Counted from the stretch's first letter, positions 32,166 through 44,206 are shown. The stretch: DNA of 64,000 nt from Polyodon spathula (GCF_017654505.1 NC_054534.1:47643288-47707287); one strand, 5' to 3'. Numbers and translations: made by a program. Notes: generated from the letters alone by a model not told the origin.

Positions 32166-33430
32166 TGTGCTTATGTTTCACAATAACTGCTTGGAAGCCG
32201 TAAAGTTGCTTGCAACTCTAGTCTAACTAGCTTTTATAGTACCCATGTTTTTTTACTGTAGCAACTTGCCTTGAACAAGAGTAAAAGATAATAATAATTA
32301 GATCATGAATGCTCATTTTTGCTTCAAACAGATAAGCGGTTTCTGAGAAGATGTTTGTTTATTATTGATGTTACACAACTTGCCTGCCATACCACGCAAC
32401 CAATCAGCTTCTGATGCACGTGCCCCAATCTTGGACTATTCCTTAACATGTAAAGCGAGTTTCAGAACTCTGCATGTTATATAACAACCACCTGCAAGTC
32501 AGTAGGAAGTTATAGGCAGTTTTACAGGCAGTTTTAAATTTGACCTTTAGCAGAGGTCAGAGGTCATGGGCAATGACATTTTTTTATAGGGCATATATGG
32601 GTTACTATACAAGTTACAAACCAAGCCCCTATCTGCAGTCAATAAGAAGTTATAGACAGTTTTATAGCCAGTTGCATATGCAGATGATGTCATCCAGCAT
32701 GGCCACCATGATTTTCACAGTAGCAACTTCCCTTGCACAAGCATAACAGATGACCATAACTGTACTGTTACTGTTTTACTCTAATTTTTGTTTCAACTGA
32801 TAAGTGGTTGAAGAAAATTGTGTTTGAATTTTGATTTTATATTTTTATGGTAATTTTGTGACATTAATCAGTGTGCTTGCCAAACTACGGTACCAGTTAG
32901 CTTCTCAACATGTATAGCAATTTTCAGAACTCTGCAGTAAGTAGTTTTCAATGCATAGGCGCTTTAACAAATTCCACAAAATCCAACTATCACCAGCTAT
33001 TGCACATAGGCATATACAAGCATTTTTGAGCAACTTTTGGAAGAAAAAAAATAGATAGGAACTCCAGCTGCTAGCACCTGTAAAGGCTTCCAAAGAAAAC
33101 ATGGTTCAATCATCATAAATAATCGCTGATACAACTCCTTTTCCTATAATTAGTTAATGGGCTACTTAAGTTGCATCGTGTGTTGCCATTGCATAGTTTC
33201 TATAGGGATGCATCATAGTAAACATTTGAAAGTAATAGGGCTATCTATGCATAACAAATACATACTGTATTTATATTTGCAAAATTGATAGGAGTTGCTT
33301 TAAACTTGATAATCCTAACAAAAACAACAGGCTTCCCCAGCCTTTGGTTTGGAAGCCTAAATAATAATAATAATCCCAGCAATAACAATAGCCTTCCCAG
33401 CCATTCTGGCTGGGAAGCCTAATTACACAG
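32166..33430. repeat. Unrecognised dispersed repeat family (cluster 3) with terminal hairpin
   Basis: Carries the right arm of the 27-bp inverted repeat (32190-32216), repeats of gtagcaacttgcc (32257, 32719), and a near-consensus DR1 at 32554-32566 (AGGTCA-G-AGGTCA). It ends in an (AAT)n run and a hairpin at about 33391-33420 (ccttcccagccattctggct...), a common layout for the 3' end of a non-autonomous element. Confidence 0.55.
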
Positions 33431-33502
33431 GTGAGCCAAGGTTCAACTGCAGTTACAGCTGCATTGTAAATGCAATTCATTACAAAGTATACCATTACAA
33501 AA

Positions 33503-33772
33503 GGAGGCTGTGTGGTCCAGTGGATAAAGAAATGGGCTTATAACCAGGAGGTCCCCAGTTCAAATCCTTGCTCAGCCACTGACTCACTGTGTGACCCTGA
33601 ACAAGTCACTTAACCTCCTTGTGCTCCATCTTTTGGGTGAGATGTTGTTGTGACTCTGCAGCTGATGCATAGTTCACACACCCTAGTCTCGTATCTTGTA
33701 AAGCATTTTGTGATGGTGATCCACTATGAAGGGCTCTATATAAAAATAAAGATTATTATTATTATTTATTAA
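33503..33772 (+). repeat. V-SINE-like tRNA-derived SINE, near full length
   Basis: The head has pol III promoter boxes: A-box-like tgtggtccagtgg at 33511-33523 and B-box-like agttcaaatcc at 33557-33567. Next comes a central block (gactcactgtgtgaccctga) and a 3' part (gatgcatagttcacacaccc) shared with the inverted copy at 45612. The tail is (ATT)n. It is not a tRNA gene, since the cloverleaf is degenerate. Confidence 0.85.
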
Positions 33773-35409
33773 TTGTAATTTATCCCAGGTTTGACTGTAA
33801 TTAACATAGTTTATAATATGTCAGAATGTTCACCTATTTTGAACCACACAAATATCTGATTAACTAGGTGTGCTTTTTTTTCTTGTATTTTATAACAAAT
33901 ACATGGGGTAACTTTAAAATTTAAAAACTATTTTTTTTTTGCCTAATTGTAACTTGTTGATGTAAGTAATGTGAATATTTGTTTATTACCCTTTGACTGT
34001 TACCAGGTATTTTGCCAGGTATTTTACAGTGTCTGGGGGCTGTTGGCACTTTCTGTAGAAAAGCAGCTCTGTATAATTACCATTTAAAAAAAAAAAATTA
34101 TGGGTCACTTCTGTTCTGGACATCTTTCTTGAGTGGATAGAGCCCTTAATTTCAATAAATAATATAAATATTTTTAATTTAAATTATAGGGGGAGTGGGG
34201 AGAGAGAAATCAATTGAAATTATTTTTTTTAACCATATAGCAGAGCAAAATGATATCCAGGTCCTTGCATAACATTCTTTAGTGTTTTATAAGATGTAGG
34301 TATTTCTTTTCTACAGGAATACAGATATTCTCATGTATAATACATCAGTCTTCTCTTATGCATGAAATTGACTGCTTGCACTAGTGAGGGTTAATTCATA
34401 ATGAAGTTGTTGCCACAGCTGACTGAACCTTGAGGTGTACCATACATTATTACCAAAAACACAGGGGCCCAGAGCTCAAGAAGCAGACCCCCCACCCCGA
34501 CTTGTAGTCATTCTTTTAACCTCAAACCAGGTCCTAAAACAATAACAGAGATATACCTATTTAAGCTAGTTTTGGAGGACTGAGTTTGTGAACTAGAGGC
34601 CATGGACTTCATGAATTGGGGCGCTCAGGTTTGCCGATGTAAATATCTGAATTTTGTCAGCAGTGTGACTAACTGAATGACTGTCCTTATCAGTAACTTG
34701 CTTATATTCAAAAAGGTTAGCATCTTTAATCTTTAGAGAAGCTATTGCATGAAATGATTGCTGGAGATTTTGGAAAGCTTTTTATTATTTTTAAGGCAGA
34801 GCTAACTTTGGAATAACATCATTTTTATATGGTATATAAATAGATATTTTACATAGTCTCTTTTACAATCTAATGACAGCTTAGACTCTGTATATTTTGA
34901 TCTTTTCAGCTTGCATTCACAACCAAAGAACTTCCTGAGATTGCATCAAAGTCACAGTTGTCATTGGAATGCATGTTAAGACTGCTCGTGTAGTGCACGA
35001 AGATGCTTTAGAGCATTTTTATCTAACTAAATAGAACAAAGTCATTTTAACTATGAAACTAAAACCCAAATAATATTTCCATGGCATATAATACATAATC
35101 TAGAAAAGTAAATAAAAGCCCACTGGTATATTTTGATTGAGAGAGATGCTGTGTAATGTATGTGATCTGTTTCTGGTGTGCGTTAGCCTAGGTGCCAAAA
35201 CTAATTTTCCCATGCTAAGGATGTAATGGATGTGTCCATAGTATACAGTATCTAAAGCAATATCACAGTTTTACATATATTTAGCTGAATGTGTATAATG
35301 TTAATAATACCCACTGTGGATTCATAACCTCCGCCACTGGATCCCGTCATTATAGACTTTAAAATATATCAGTTTACCTATCCCATGTTACACAGTGCAT
35401 GACTGTGAT
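33773..35409. other. Unassigned intron-like sequence
   Basis: AT-rich, with no exon, repeat end or RNA recognised in 1.6 kb. Confidence 0.5.
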
Positions 35410-35775
35410 TCAAACCCAGAATCTCCTAACACAGTCCTTTTATTTATCTATTTATTTATTTTAAATTTTTAGTAGTTGCCAATTAATTTTACCCTGCTTT
35501 TCTCCCAATTTGACATATGAAATTGTATTTTTAAGCTCAGCACACCACTACCACCCCTGTGCTGGCTCAACAGCGGCAAAGACAAACATGCGCTTTTTCA
35601 CTCTGAAGGCCCGCCATGCAGCCAACCCAGAGTTACAGCGTCGGAGGACAACGCAGTTATGGGCAGCTTACAGGCAAGCCCACAGGCGCCCGGCCAGTCT
35701 ACAGGGGTTGCTGGTGCGCAGCGAGCTGCGATCAGCTGACTTTAGTGTACACTGCTCTACACTGATATTCTGATT
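35410..35775 (-). repeat. SINE-like repeat, partial
   Basis: Its 3' tail (minus strand caaattgggagaaaa then aaataaataaataa, about 35510-35445) matches the tail of the neighbouring repeat at 35805-36290. The body at 35515-35770 is GC-rich and differs. It could be an older relative or a different SINE with the same tail. Confidence 0.5.
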
Positions 35776-35804
35776 TTTTATTTTTTTCATTTTAATTTAT
35801 TTAA

Positions 35805-36285
35805 ATTTAGAGTGACCAATTATTATTTATTTATTTATTTCCCCCAATTTGGAATATCCAGTTATGTTTTTTCTCCTCACCACAGCAAGTCCCCACACAG
35901 CACAGATATTCTGAGGGCGTGTGAGCGTCCTCCGATCTCACCAGCCTAAAGCCAGAATCACTTTTACGCCAAGCAATCCAGAGCAGAGCTGAGCTGGCTA
36001 CCGATCCCAGGAGACAGAGATCAGCCCTGCTTTTTATCCAATCAGTGTGCTCGGTGTCAGTCCAGTAGGGTTTGCTGTTGCTCAGTGAGGAGAAGCATTC
36101 CCAGCCGGTTTCCCATCCCCCACCCTGAGAGCCAATGTAACATCCCCCTTGGGGGGGTCCCTAGCAAAGTTCGGCCTCTGCACAGACCGAACGTGAACTG
36201 GCACTGTCCAAGCTGTGTGACTCATCCTACGCTCCCCGCGCAAGCACTTTAACTGGATGAGCCACTCGGGGACCCCCAACAATTC
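35805..36285 (-). repeat. tRNA-headed SINE, about 480 bp
   Basis: On the minus strand it opens ggggtccccgagtggctcat, a Ser/Leu-tRNA-like head with an A-box (gagtggctca). A GC-rich body of about 400 bp follows, ending in (aaat)n near 35820. The open frame across it (36282-36082) is a by-product. It is the best-preserved SINE of this type in the window. Confidence 0.7.
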
Positions 36286-37589
36286 TGTTTTAAGCTATTT
36301 ATTGAAAATGTGTTAAAATATGTAATAAATATTACCAAATGTACTAATGTAGCAAGATGAAGGTTAGCAGATAATAATTCGATTTTTTGTTGATCTGTTT
36401 CAAATTATGAATTCAGTTGACAGATATTTATGTTTGTAGAAAATGATCATTAAATCTACTCTCTTATGTTATAAAAGACTTATTGTATTTGAATGTTAGT
36501 TAAGTGGCCTTTATTTGCTGGAATGACAGCAGGAATATCTACTGGTTCCCAACTGGCTAGTCAGCAGCAGTCACCCCTAATTTTAAGCAAAAAAATAATA
36601 ATGTTCTGTGGGTGCAACTTGAACTACAAAGGATAATTCATGGATGGGTAATCACAAGCCACCAGCTCGCTGTGCAGGTTCTTACATTCCTGGTCATGCA
36701 TCCAGGAGTCCTCAGTTCAAATCCCGAGAGCAGGCAGCTTTGCATACAGGGCCCCTTAAAACAGGGTTCAGAATAGCCGTGCCACTGTGTAAGCCATGCA
36801 GCAACACTATCAGATTTTACCAGCTGGGAAGGCTGCATGACACTCACAGCAGCTTTCTTATCCAAACACTGAACTTGAGTATAGCAGCCAATTGCATAAA
36901 AAGATTGTTTTTAAATAAAATAAATAACATTTGAAGCCAAAAAGTATCAGCTTTGCATCCCTTTGCAGTCAATGACCTATCTTAGAAGTCCCTTGTGCCA
37001 ACCTACAAATCCAGGTCTAAGCAAGGTGTGTTGGGATGTGAGTAAATGAAGCTTGTCAAGATCTGAGAATGTGACTTTATTGACCTCAGGTGATTGTGCA
37101 CAACCAACCATTTTGTCAGTTCCTGTATATCCTCCCTGTGCCACTTAATGAGTTAAAATAACCCCCCAATCTATTTTTTTTTTTACTAACTTTTTACTAA
37201 CTTATCAAAATAACAACTAGGTATTTATACGCTGATTCAACTCTTGACTAGATGCAAACATCAACAGTGGTGTTAAGTCTTGGCTGTTTCTATGTATTAA
37301 GGGGGATGGGTGAAAACTGACTTTTAAAACCAGTACAGTATAGTAGAAACTCATTTCTCTGGATATGCATATGTACTGAGGCATATGAGAATATGAATAG
37401 ATGTTTAAGGTGGTCTTTCATGCATACAAATATGGTGGGGAGGGTATGGGTTAATATAGCTGTTGTTAGCTGTTTTATTTGCATGTTCGTTTGTACCTAC
37501 GTGTGTCTCTGTGCTAGAGCTCTGTGACCCATTAAAAAACAACGAAACAATAAAAGTAAGCCCAAATCGTAAGGCACAATCCCATTAAT
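36286..37589. other. Unassigned sequence; possible SINE trace
   Basis: At 36640-36735 a B-box-like cagttcaaatccc and a tRNA-like head are suggested, but too weakly to call. Nothing else recognised. Confidence 0.4.
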
Positions 37590-38060
37590 GAATAGAGTTG
37601 ATTGCATACACATGTAATAATGAGTTTGGATTTGAAGAAAGCCCTTATTGGATCAAAGTCGGTTTAGATAAGGGAAGCTCAAGGTCACAGGGGGAGCTGC
37701 CCGACAGGCCAATTTACATAAAAAACGAGTGACTCGAAGATAGGTCGGCCCAGCAGCCATGGGTGTGCTGATCTCTTGGCCTTTGTCATGGAGATTCCTG
37801 CCGGAGAGGGAGGGAGGCCAGTGTCGCCCAGATAATGATTAACTGTTTTAATGACATTCTGCAGCTAACTACTCATGCAGAAAAAGGGGTTATGTAAAAT
37901 GACATTAGAAGAAAATCATTTGTAATCGTTGCATCGGGCTGCACTTTGAGGAGACATTAGGAGTAAATCCGTAGCGTGGTAGGCTTACGCTTTATCGGCT
38001 GATATTTACTGAGTTTACTGGTGCATGAAAAGCTTTCAGCTAAGAGCAGATGGGGACGGA
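37590..38060. promoter_or_regulatory. Candidate conserved non-coding element (enhancer-like)
   Basis: About 470 bp of high-complexity, repeat-free, non-coding sequence between decayed AT-rich stretches. It has dense homeodomain, GATA and POU-like words (gataatgattaac, ttatcggctgat, atttacataa) and an aaggtcacag nuclear-receptor half-site. ZCCHC7 introns hold conserved enhancers of the neighbouring PAX5 gene in mammals, so this is a plausible place for one. That it is conserved is a prediction, not an observation. Confidence 0.4.
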
Positions 38061-38814
38061 CTTTAGGTAATGCTATCTACCAGGATATTACTTATATATA
38101 TTGATAGCCTGAGTAATCTCTAGCAGATATCGTCACTACAAAATATAGATTATTTAAATGTTTGTAACAAAAAAAGACCAAAACATAAAGGACCTTTCAT
38201 GAAGAGTTTATTATATTCAGTGCTTGTGTCCTGAGCTTCTGAGAAACATAAGGACTTTAAGGGCCTTTTAAACATGGAATGAGAGGCCTTTTATATTTAT
38301 AGTAATTCAACATTTTTATATCTTGAAGCTTCAATCAAATACATAAGTAGTAAACATGTGTTAGTTGCATACCGTCATGTAATTCTCAGTTAGGCTACAG
38401 GATTAGGTTCTGTAAGATTTGTTTCAAAGCAACTGCTGTGCAATGGTAATAAAGTTTTTACAGTATGAGAAATGGAATGCTTATGTCGTCTGGCCACTGT
38501 CAGCCTCTATATAAAAGATCTGCATTAAAGGTAGTGTTTGGGTGAACATTGTTTTGTTTTTTGTTTTTTTAAGAACAATTTGATTATTTTGAGTATTTTG
38601 TTTTTAATTGGCTAACAAATTCGTGGAGTAAAAGTAAATCATGAACAGCAAAACATGACCTTACAATAGATTTTTTAACAGTTAATGTTATATAAAACAT
38701 GTTGCTCGGTTTCTAGTTTAACGTAGTCTTTCATGCTATGTGCTAGATGTGGACCCATTTAAAGCCACTGTTTTACAACAACTTTTTTTTTTTTACCTAC
38801 TACAGTTACGCCCC
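38061..38814. other. Unassigned AT-rich sequence
   Basis: No feature recognised apart from short T-runs. Confidence 0.5.
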
Positions 38815-39377
38815 CTAATCTGATACTGATAATCGAGATTTCTGCTTAAATGGGATATAACTCTGGGAGGTTCTTTACAATGCTATTTATGTAGTTTAAT
38901 GGGTATGTCACTTCGTTTAATTGGGATACTGTATTTTCAAATGATGTACAGAGAACGGTTTTGAGAACAAGACAGGTTCGCGTAGCACAGTGCAGTGAAT
39001 ACGGGATTGCACTGTGACTTGCGTAAACCACGTTGAACTCTTGAAGGAGCTGGAGTCTCCTGTGGATTCTCAGGCCGCTGTTGCAAAGAAAGTTGGCGTG
39101 TCAACATTGCAGGTGTCATGCCTTGTGATAAGATGTCATTTCATTCTTTGTCATTTCATGTAAAAATAAAAAACATACATTTTGTTTAGGAATAAAAAAA
39201 ACAAACAATTGAATAATTTTTTAAAATTATGTATTTAACATTTAATCATAGAGTGATGTGATTTGATTCTTTTTCTGTTCTAAAGTCATCTCAAATGCCT
39301 CTTGTTTAATTGGGACATTCGCTTATTCTGGATATTTTTACTTCTCCCGAAGCTTCCCGATAAAGCAGCGCTGACTG
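38815..39377 (+). mobile_element. Pogo/Tigger transposon remnant
   Basis: The right end reads cagcgctgactg followed by TA (39378-39379), so the inverted repeat begins cagtcagcgctg, as in Tigger elements. At 39032-39117 the + strand encodes VELLKELESPVDSQAAVAKK followed by VGVST: the first helix-turn-helix of a CENP-B/Tigger-type DNA-binding domain. No catalytic domain is present, and the left end is unclear. It is a dead fragment. Confidence 0.65.
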
Positions 39378-39622
39378 TATCTATAGCCATCAGAGTGACC
39401 AAGTACAAGCGATGAGGCTAAACAAATAAACAGAACATTCTTCCTATTTGTTTGGCTTTCTTGTAGCAAGAGGACTCCCATTGACTAGTATAACTAGTGT
39501 TTACCTTTCAAGTAGGGAATATTAACCATTACAAAATGGGTGTTGAGCAACCGTAAACTGCAGCGAGCCCTACAATCATCGCCATTTTCTTTTTGGTTAC
39601 TGATTATTCCTGAGACAGATAA

Positions 39623-39681
<59 letters not shown>

Positions 39682-39854
39682 GTTTCCAGCAGTGTGTATA
39701 TATGTTTTTCTGTTTTTCATTCTTAGAGAGGTAAGTATTGAAAATTTCCGAGCAGCTACTTGCAACTTGATGATCTTTTATTTAGTACTGTTTCTGCAGT
39801 ACTATTACAAAAGCTTTTTGAAGCAGGCTGTTTCTCTTTTTGTGCGTGAATTTA
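39378..39854. other. Unassigned sequence with a CT microsatellite
   Basis: Holds the (CT)n run at 39627-39677. No gene recognised. Confidence 0.5.
39627..39677. repeat. (CT)n microsatellite
   Basis: About 25 CT units. Open frames of Ser-Leu repeats across it are artefacts. Confidence 0.97.
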
Positions 39855-40829
39855 GAATTAGCCAGTGGCTGACTCGCAGGTGGGCATCCCTGCTAACTTG
39901 CCACTTGCAGTAACTGCGATGCCACTTGCGGCCCCGCTCCCGCTAGTGAGTTTGAGGTTGCTGCTTTGGTACCGAGCATCTGTACCGAGTGCTTTTAGTC
40001 GGTGTGTCAATGCCGAGAGAGTACTGTGTCGGTGGCACCAAGTACACATGTAGGTACCGAGCATTTGTACTGAGTGAGTGCCAAGTGCAGTGTGCAGGTA
40101 CTACTATACACAAAAAAAAAAAAATCCACTTTTTAGTGTATTTCACACTGTTGCACAGCACTGTTAACATGTTTTGGTTCCATGCATGTACCACTTGCAA
40201 GGCCAGGCTGCCTTAACAGAACAGTCATATGGACTGCATTGTGTGCCTCATCACTTCGACGATCTGGGAAGCAGTTTCGAGCCAGCAAGCAATCCTTGCG
40301 GAACTGCTGGGAGTGCGCTCAGCTCCACTGTCACTGCCAGTAGTGTCACTGACTACTGAGTCTGCACCCATGCAGACAGCGACTGATGAGATAGATGACA
40401 TGCTCTCTGTTGCTGCCTCAGAGGTGGATGATCAGCTGGTCCTCCCATCAGATGATGCAGAGTCTGACATGCTGGTGGCACAGCTCTCGCTTTCGGCCAA
40501 GATTATGCCTTTATGCAGTGTGCTGGCCTGCAGCACAGACTGAAAGACAACAAACACAGTCTGCGCCACAGGGAAAGCAACAGCAACAGGACATTGCTGC
40601 CTCAAATCCAGAGCTCTTTCTCCAAGAGCCACCTGGACTACTGGAACCAGTGCACCACAGACCCCTGGGTTCTCAACATGGTGCAAATTGGTTATTCTCT
40701 CCAATTCCAACGCGGCCCCCTCCTTTCTGGTGGTGGCAATAACAACTGTCACGGACCCGCAAGCTGCCGTCCAAGTGTCTCAGGAGGTAGTAATTTTGCA
40801 TCAAAAGCGCCATTTGCATAGTAGCTCCC

Positions 40830-41200
40830 CGCCCCCCCCAACAAGATCGGGGGGGTTTTACTCCAGGTATTTTCTAGTGCCAAAACAGGGTGGCGGCCTC
40901 AGACTGATCCTCTATCTCAGGCAGGTGAACCTGTACCGGAGATGTCGGAGATGGTTCAAGATGCAAGGTGATTGGTTCACCTTGGTGGACCTAAAGGATG
41001 CCTATTTTCACATTGCCATAATGTACCAGTTCTGTGTTCTCCCTTTCGGCCTTTCTCTAGCTCCACACATGTTTACAAAGTGCACGGAAGGTATTCTAGC
41101 CCCGTTGAGACTTAAAGGCATCGGACTCCTCAACAACTGGACGATTGGCTCATCTGCGCAGGGTCTCCAGTACAAGCACAGGAGCACACAGAACTAGCCA
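40830..41200 (+). pseudogene. DIRS reverse transcriptase, internally deleted
   Basis: Starts with the family block SGGFYSRYFLVPK, then a short stretch leading to LVDLKDAYFHI, which is palm motif A with the catalytic aspartate. LPFGLSLAPHMFTKC, motif B, follows at about 41040. Where motif C (a YLDD box) should come, the frame reads LNNWTIG, so the catalytic pair is lost. The stretch between the N-terminal block and motif A is shorter than in the family. Confidence 0.75.
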
Positions 41201-41233
41201 CCAGCCACCAGCCACCTGCCACCTACATCAGTT

Positions 41234-42088
41234 ATGCCTGAAAGTGAACGAAGCAAAGAGTCAGCTATGCCTGCCCAGATAGTCACCTATCTAGGGGTGT
41301 GCTTGGACTCAGTGCTCATGTTGGCCACCCTGTCAGAGGACAGAGTTGAGAGAGTAACCGCCTGCCTAGAGTTGTTTCATCTCGGCAGAGCACTTCCAGT
41401 AGTGGTTTTCCAGAGGCTTCTGGGTTTGATGGCAGCAGCATCGAATATCCTCCCACAGGGTCTTTTATATATGCGTCCTCTGCAGCTTTGGTTCAACCGC
41501 ACGGTTCGCCCAACCGATGTTGAACTGCAAAAAGCTTGTGACAGTGTCAAATCACTGTCTACAGGTGCTTTCTTGGTGGAAACAACTGGTTCATCTATGG
41601 GTTGCCACATCAATATTTTAGAACTGCAGGCAGTGCACCTGTCCTTGCAGGAATTTTTGGAGCAGGTTCGGGGGAGGTACGTGCTTGTCTGTATGGACAG
41701 CACGTCTGTGATATCTTACATAAACTACCAGGGTGGTTTACAGTCACCCAGTCTCCACCGTGTGGCCCACAAGCTTCTGCAAGTGAGCCTCCTCTCACTC
41801 CGGGCAGTCCACCTGCCGGGGGTGATCAATTGGGCTGGGCTTTGGGAGAGGTTCGAGAGGGCAGAGGTGGATCTCTTTGCCTCTCAGGAGTCGACACACT
41901 GTCCCCTATGGTTCTCCATAAAGGGAGATGGGGGACCTCTGGGAGCAGATGCACTGGAACACCTGTTGCCAGCACGTCTACTCTATGCTTTTCCACCACT
42001 TGCCCTGATCCCTCTGTGTCTGGAGAAGATCAGACAGGATAGGGCCAGGGTGCTCCTAATAGCCCCTTACTGGCCCAGGAGAGTCTGA
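41234..42088 (+). pseudogene. DIRS RT C-terminus and RNase H-like region
   Basis: A 284-codon open frame. The first 100 residues fit the RT thumb (IVTYLGVCLDSVLM, FQRLLGLMAAASNILP). The RNase H part keeps INILELQAV, with the catalytic glutamate, and VCMDSTSVISYIN, with an aspartate. The segment that should hold the first aspartate (TDAS box) is missing between about residues 110 and 120. The last part (EVDLFASQESTHCP to LLIAPYWPRRV) matches the conserved region before the recombinase. It is open in frame but lacks a required active-site block. Confidence 0.75.
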
Positions 42089-42109
42089 TTCTCCTCCCTG
42101 ATTCTGTGG

Positions 42110-42420
42110 GAACTGCCTATGCGTTGCGATTTGCTCAGTCAGGCGCAGGGCACTTTGTGTCACCCCAACCCATCGAGTCTTCAATTTTTTAAGGCACCTG
42201 GCGGCTTAGGCCATTGGTGAAGGAAATCGCTCCTCGCTGGAGGTTAAATGTGGTGCTTAATGCACTGATAAAACCTCCATTTGAGCCTATGCATTCTGCT
42301 GAGCAACAATATTTGTCCTTCAAGACAGCTTTATTGCTTGCCAAGCAGGTGAGTGAAATGCAAGCATTTTCAATTTCAAAAGCTTGTCACCCTTCGTACT
42401 AACCCAGCTTTTCTGCCGAA
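42110..42420 (+). pseudogene. DIRS tyrosine recombinase fragment
   Basis: Contains NVVLNALIKPPFEPMHSAEQ, the core-binding to catalytic linker also seen in the fragment at 25390. It is broken by stops and ends before the catalytic HxxR and tyrosine. Confidence 0.65.
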
Positions 42421-42530
42421 GACTATCTGCTTTTCACATGAATAAGTCGATGTAATTGGAGGCTTTCCACCCCCCTCCGTTACAATCTGACAAGGAGTGC
42501 CAACTCCATATGCTTTCCCCAGTTTAGGGG

Positions 42531-43790
42531 GATAATTAGAGTGAGGTGTTTAAATAATTAGATAGCTCTTCAGGGGTGAGTTTGGGAGGCCCCACCCTAT
42601 ACATAGACCAGAAACTTTGTGAGTTTGGTCTTCACTATACAGGTGTGTGGAAACATGTCATGCCACGATCAAAAGAAATCTGTGAGGACCTCAGAAAAAC
42701 AGTTATTGAAGCTCATCAGTCTAGAAAAGGTTACAAAACCATTTATAAGGATTTGGGGCTCCACCAATCCACTGACAGACAAATGGAGAAAGTTCAAGAC
42801 CACAGTCACTCTACCCAGGAGCGGTCGTCCTACCAAAATCTCTCCAAGAACGAACCGGAAAATCATCAAGGGTGTCACAAAGAACCCCAGAGTAACATCC
42901 AAGGATCTGCAGGTCACTCTCGCCTTGGCTAATGTGAGTGTTCATGACTCAACTATCAGAAAAAGACTGAACAAGAATGATGTTCATGGAAGGATAGCCA
43001 GGAGGAAACCACTGCTTTCTAAAAAGAATATAGCTGCCCATCTGAAGTTCGCCAAGAGCACATAAATGATCCACAAGACTTCTGGAACAGTGTTCTTTGG
43101 ACAGACTGGTCAAAGGTAGAACTTTTTGGCCTGAATGAGAAATGTTATGTTTGGCGAAAACCAAACACTGCGTTCGAATAGAAGAACCTCATCCCAACCG
43201 TCAAGCATGGCGGTGGGAGTGTGATGGTTTGGGTCTGCTTTTCTGCCTCAGGACCTCAACGGCTTGCCATCATTGACACAACCATGAATTCTGCATTGTA
43301 TCAGAAGATTCTAAAGGAGAATGTCAGGCCATCCGTCCGTGAGCTGAAGTTGAACGGAAAGTGGGTCATGCAGCAAGACAATGATACTTAACATACAAGC
43401 AGATCTACAAAAGAATGGCTGCAGAAGAAGGAATTCCGCATTTTAGAATGGCCTAGTCAAAGCCCTGACCTAAAACCCATCGAAATGTTGTGGCAGGACC
43501 TGAATCGAGCTGTCCATGCAAGGAAGCCCTCAAATTTAACCAAGATTAAGCAGTTCTGTAAGGAGGAATGAGCCAAAATTCCTCAAAATGAGAGACTGAC
43601 CAACAGTTACAGGAAACGCTTAGTTGAAGTCATTGCTGCTCAAGGGGGTGCCACCAGTTACTGAATCTAAAGGTTCACATACTTTTTCACACATGGGTAT
43701 TGAATGTTGAATCATTTGTGGATAAATAAATTTTGAAAAAGTTCATGTTTTTGTGTCATTTATTTAATCATGTTATCTTTATTATTAGGA
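42531..43790 (+). mobile_element. Tc1-like transposon, 5' end lost
   Basis: A leader (aggccccaccctatacatag) leads into a transposase reading frame. The 3' flank shows a decayed inverted repeat (catactttttcacacatggg, 43678). The left inverted repeat is missing where the DIRS fragment begins. Confidence 0.8.
42660..43663 (+). pseudogene. Tc1 transposase, many lesions
   Basis: Starts MPRSKEICEDLRK at 42660. The helix-turn-helix region is split by a frameshift near 42770. LHQST and KPLLSKKN boundary motifs are visible. The catalytic half has several in-frame stops: aspartate in WTDWSKVELF, a QQDND block followed by a stop, and PIEMLWQ. The C-terminus reads GGATSY. Spacing is that of DD34E. It is closest to the copy at 54832-56407. 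Confidence 0.85.
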
Positions 43791-44206
43791 CTAGATTAAG
43801 ATCTAATAATATTTTTATAATAATATATATATAAAGCTCAAATAGCCAGCTGCCCAACATTTCGATGTAATGCACATAACTTTCTCAAGAGAGCATGTGT
43901 TTGAATCAAAACATTGGAGGTATTTATAGGTTTTTGACAGCATGACAACTAGTTATTGTTTATATTCAAATTAATGATTTATTCTTACATGATGTAGTGG
44001 TGTTCTATATATTTATATTTATAAAACTTTTATATGAAATGTACTGTATTAGCACCACACTTGTAAATGCATAGAGCTAAGCCTTACTGTAGTGTTTTTC
44101 CTATACATCTCAGATTAATAGGGAGTCTGATATCTAAAACCATTGTGATTTGGGCTGTTTGATATTTACCTGTTTTAACCAAACTTCTGTCAACCCTCTT
44201 GTGGCA
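43791..44206. other. Unassigned AT-rich sequence
   Basis: Nothing recognised. Confidence 0.5.

Larger units (their letters stand above)
39855..42530 (+). mobile_element. DIRS retrotransposon, decayed
   Basis: The order on the + strand is a 5' region with imperfect taccgagc/gtaccgag repeats (39965-40100), Gag-like remnants (about 40200-40700), RT (from about 40830), RNase H, and a cut-down recombinase (42110-42420). This matches the DIRS1-like arrangement. The recombinase lacks its catalytic C-terminal half, so the copy is truncated at 3'. Left and right inverted repeats were not found. Confidence 0.8.

Noticed and set aside
33503..33580. Possible functional tRNA gene
   Set aside because: Pol III boxes are present, but the cloverleaf is degenerate and the unit continues into a SINE body and tail found elsewhere in the window.
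36082..36285. Open frame and tRNA-like sequence
   Set aside because: Explained by the Ser/Leu-tRNA-like head of a SINE.
41377..42042. Alternative-frame open frames across the DIRS RNase H region
   Set aside because: They are shadows of the RNase H reading frame at 41234-42088.
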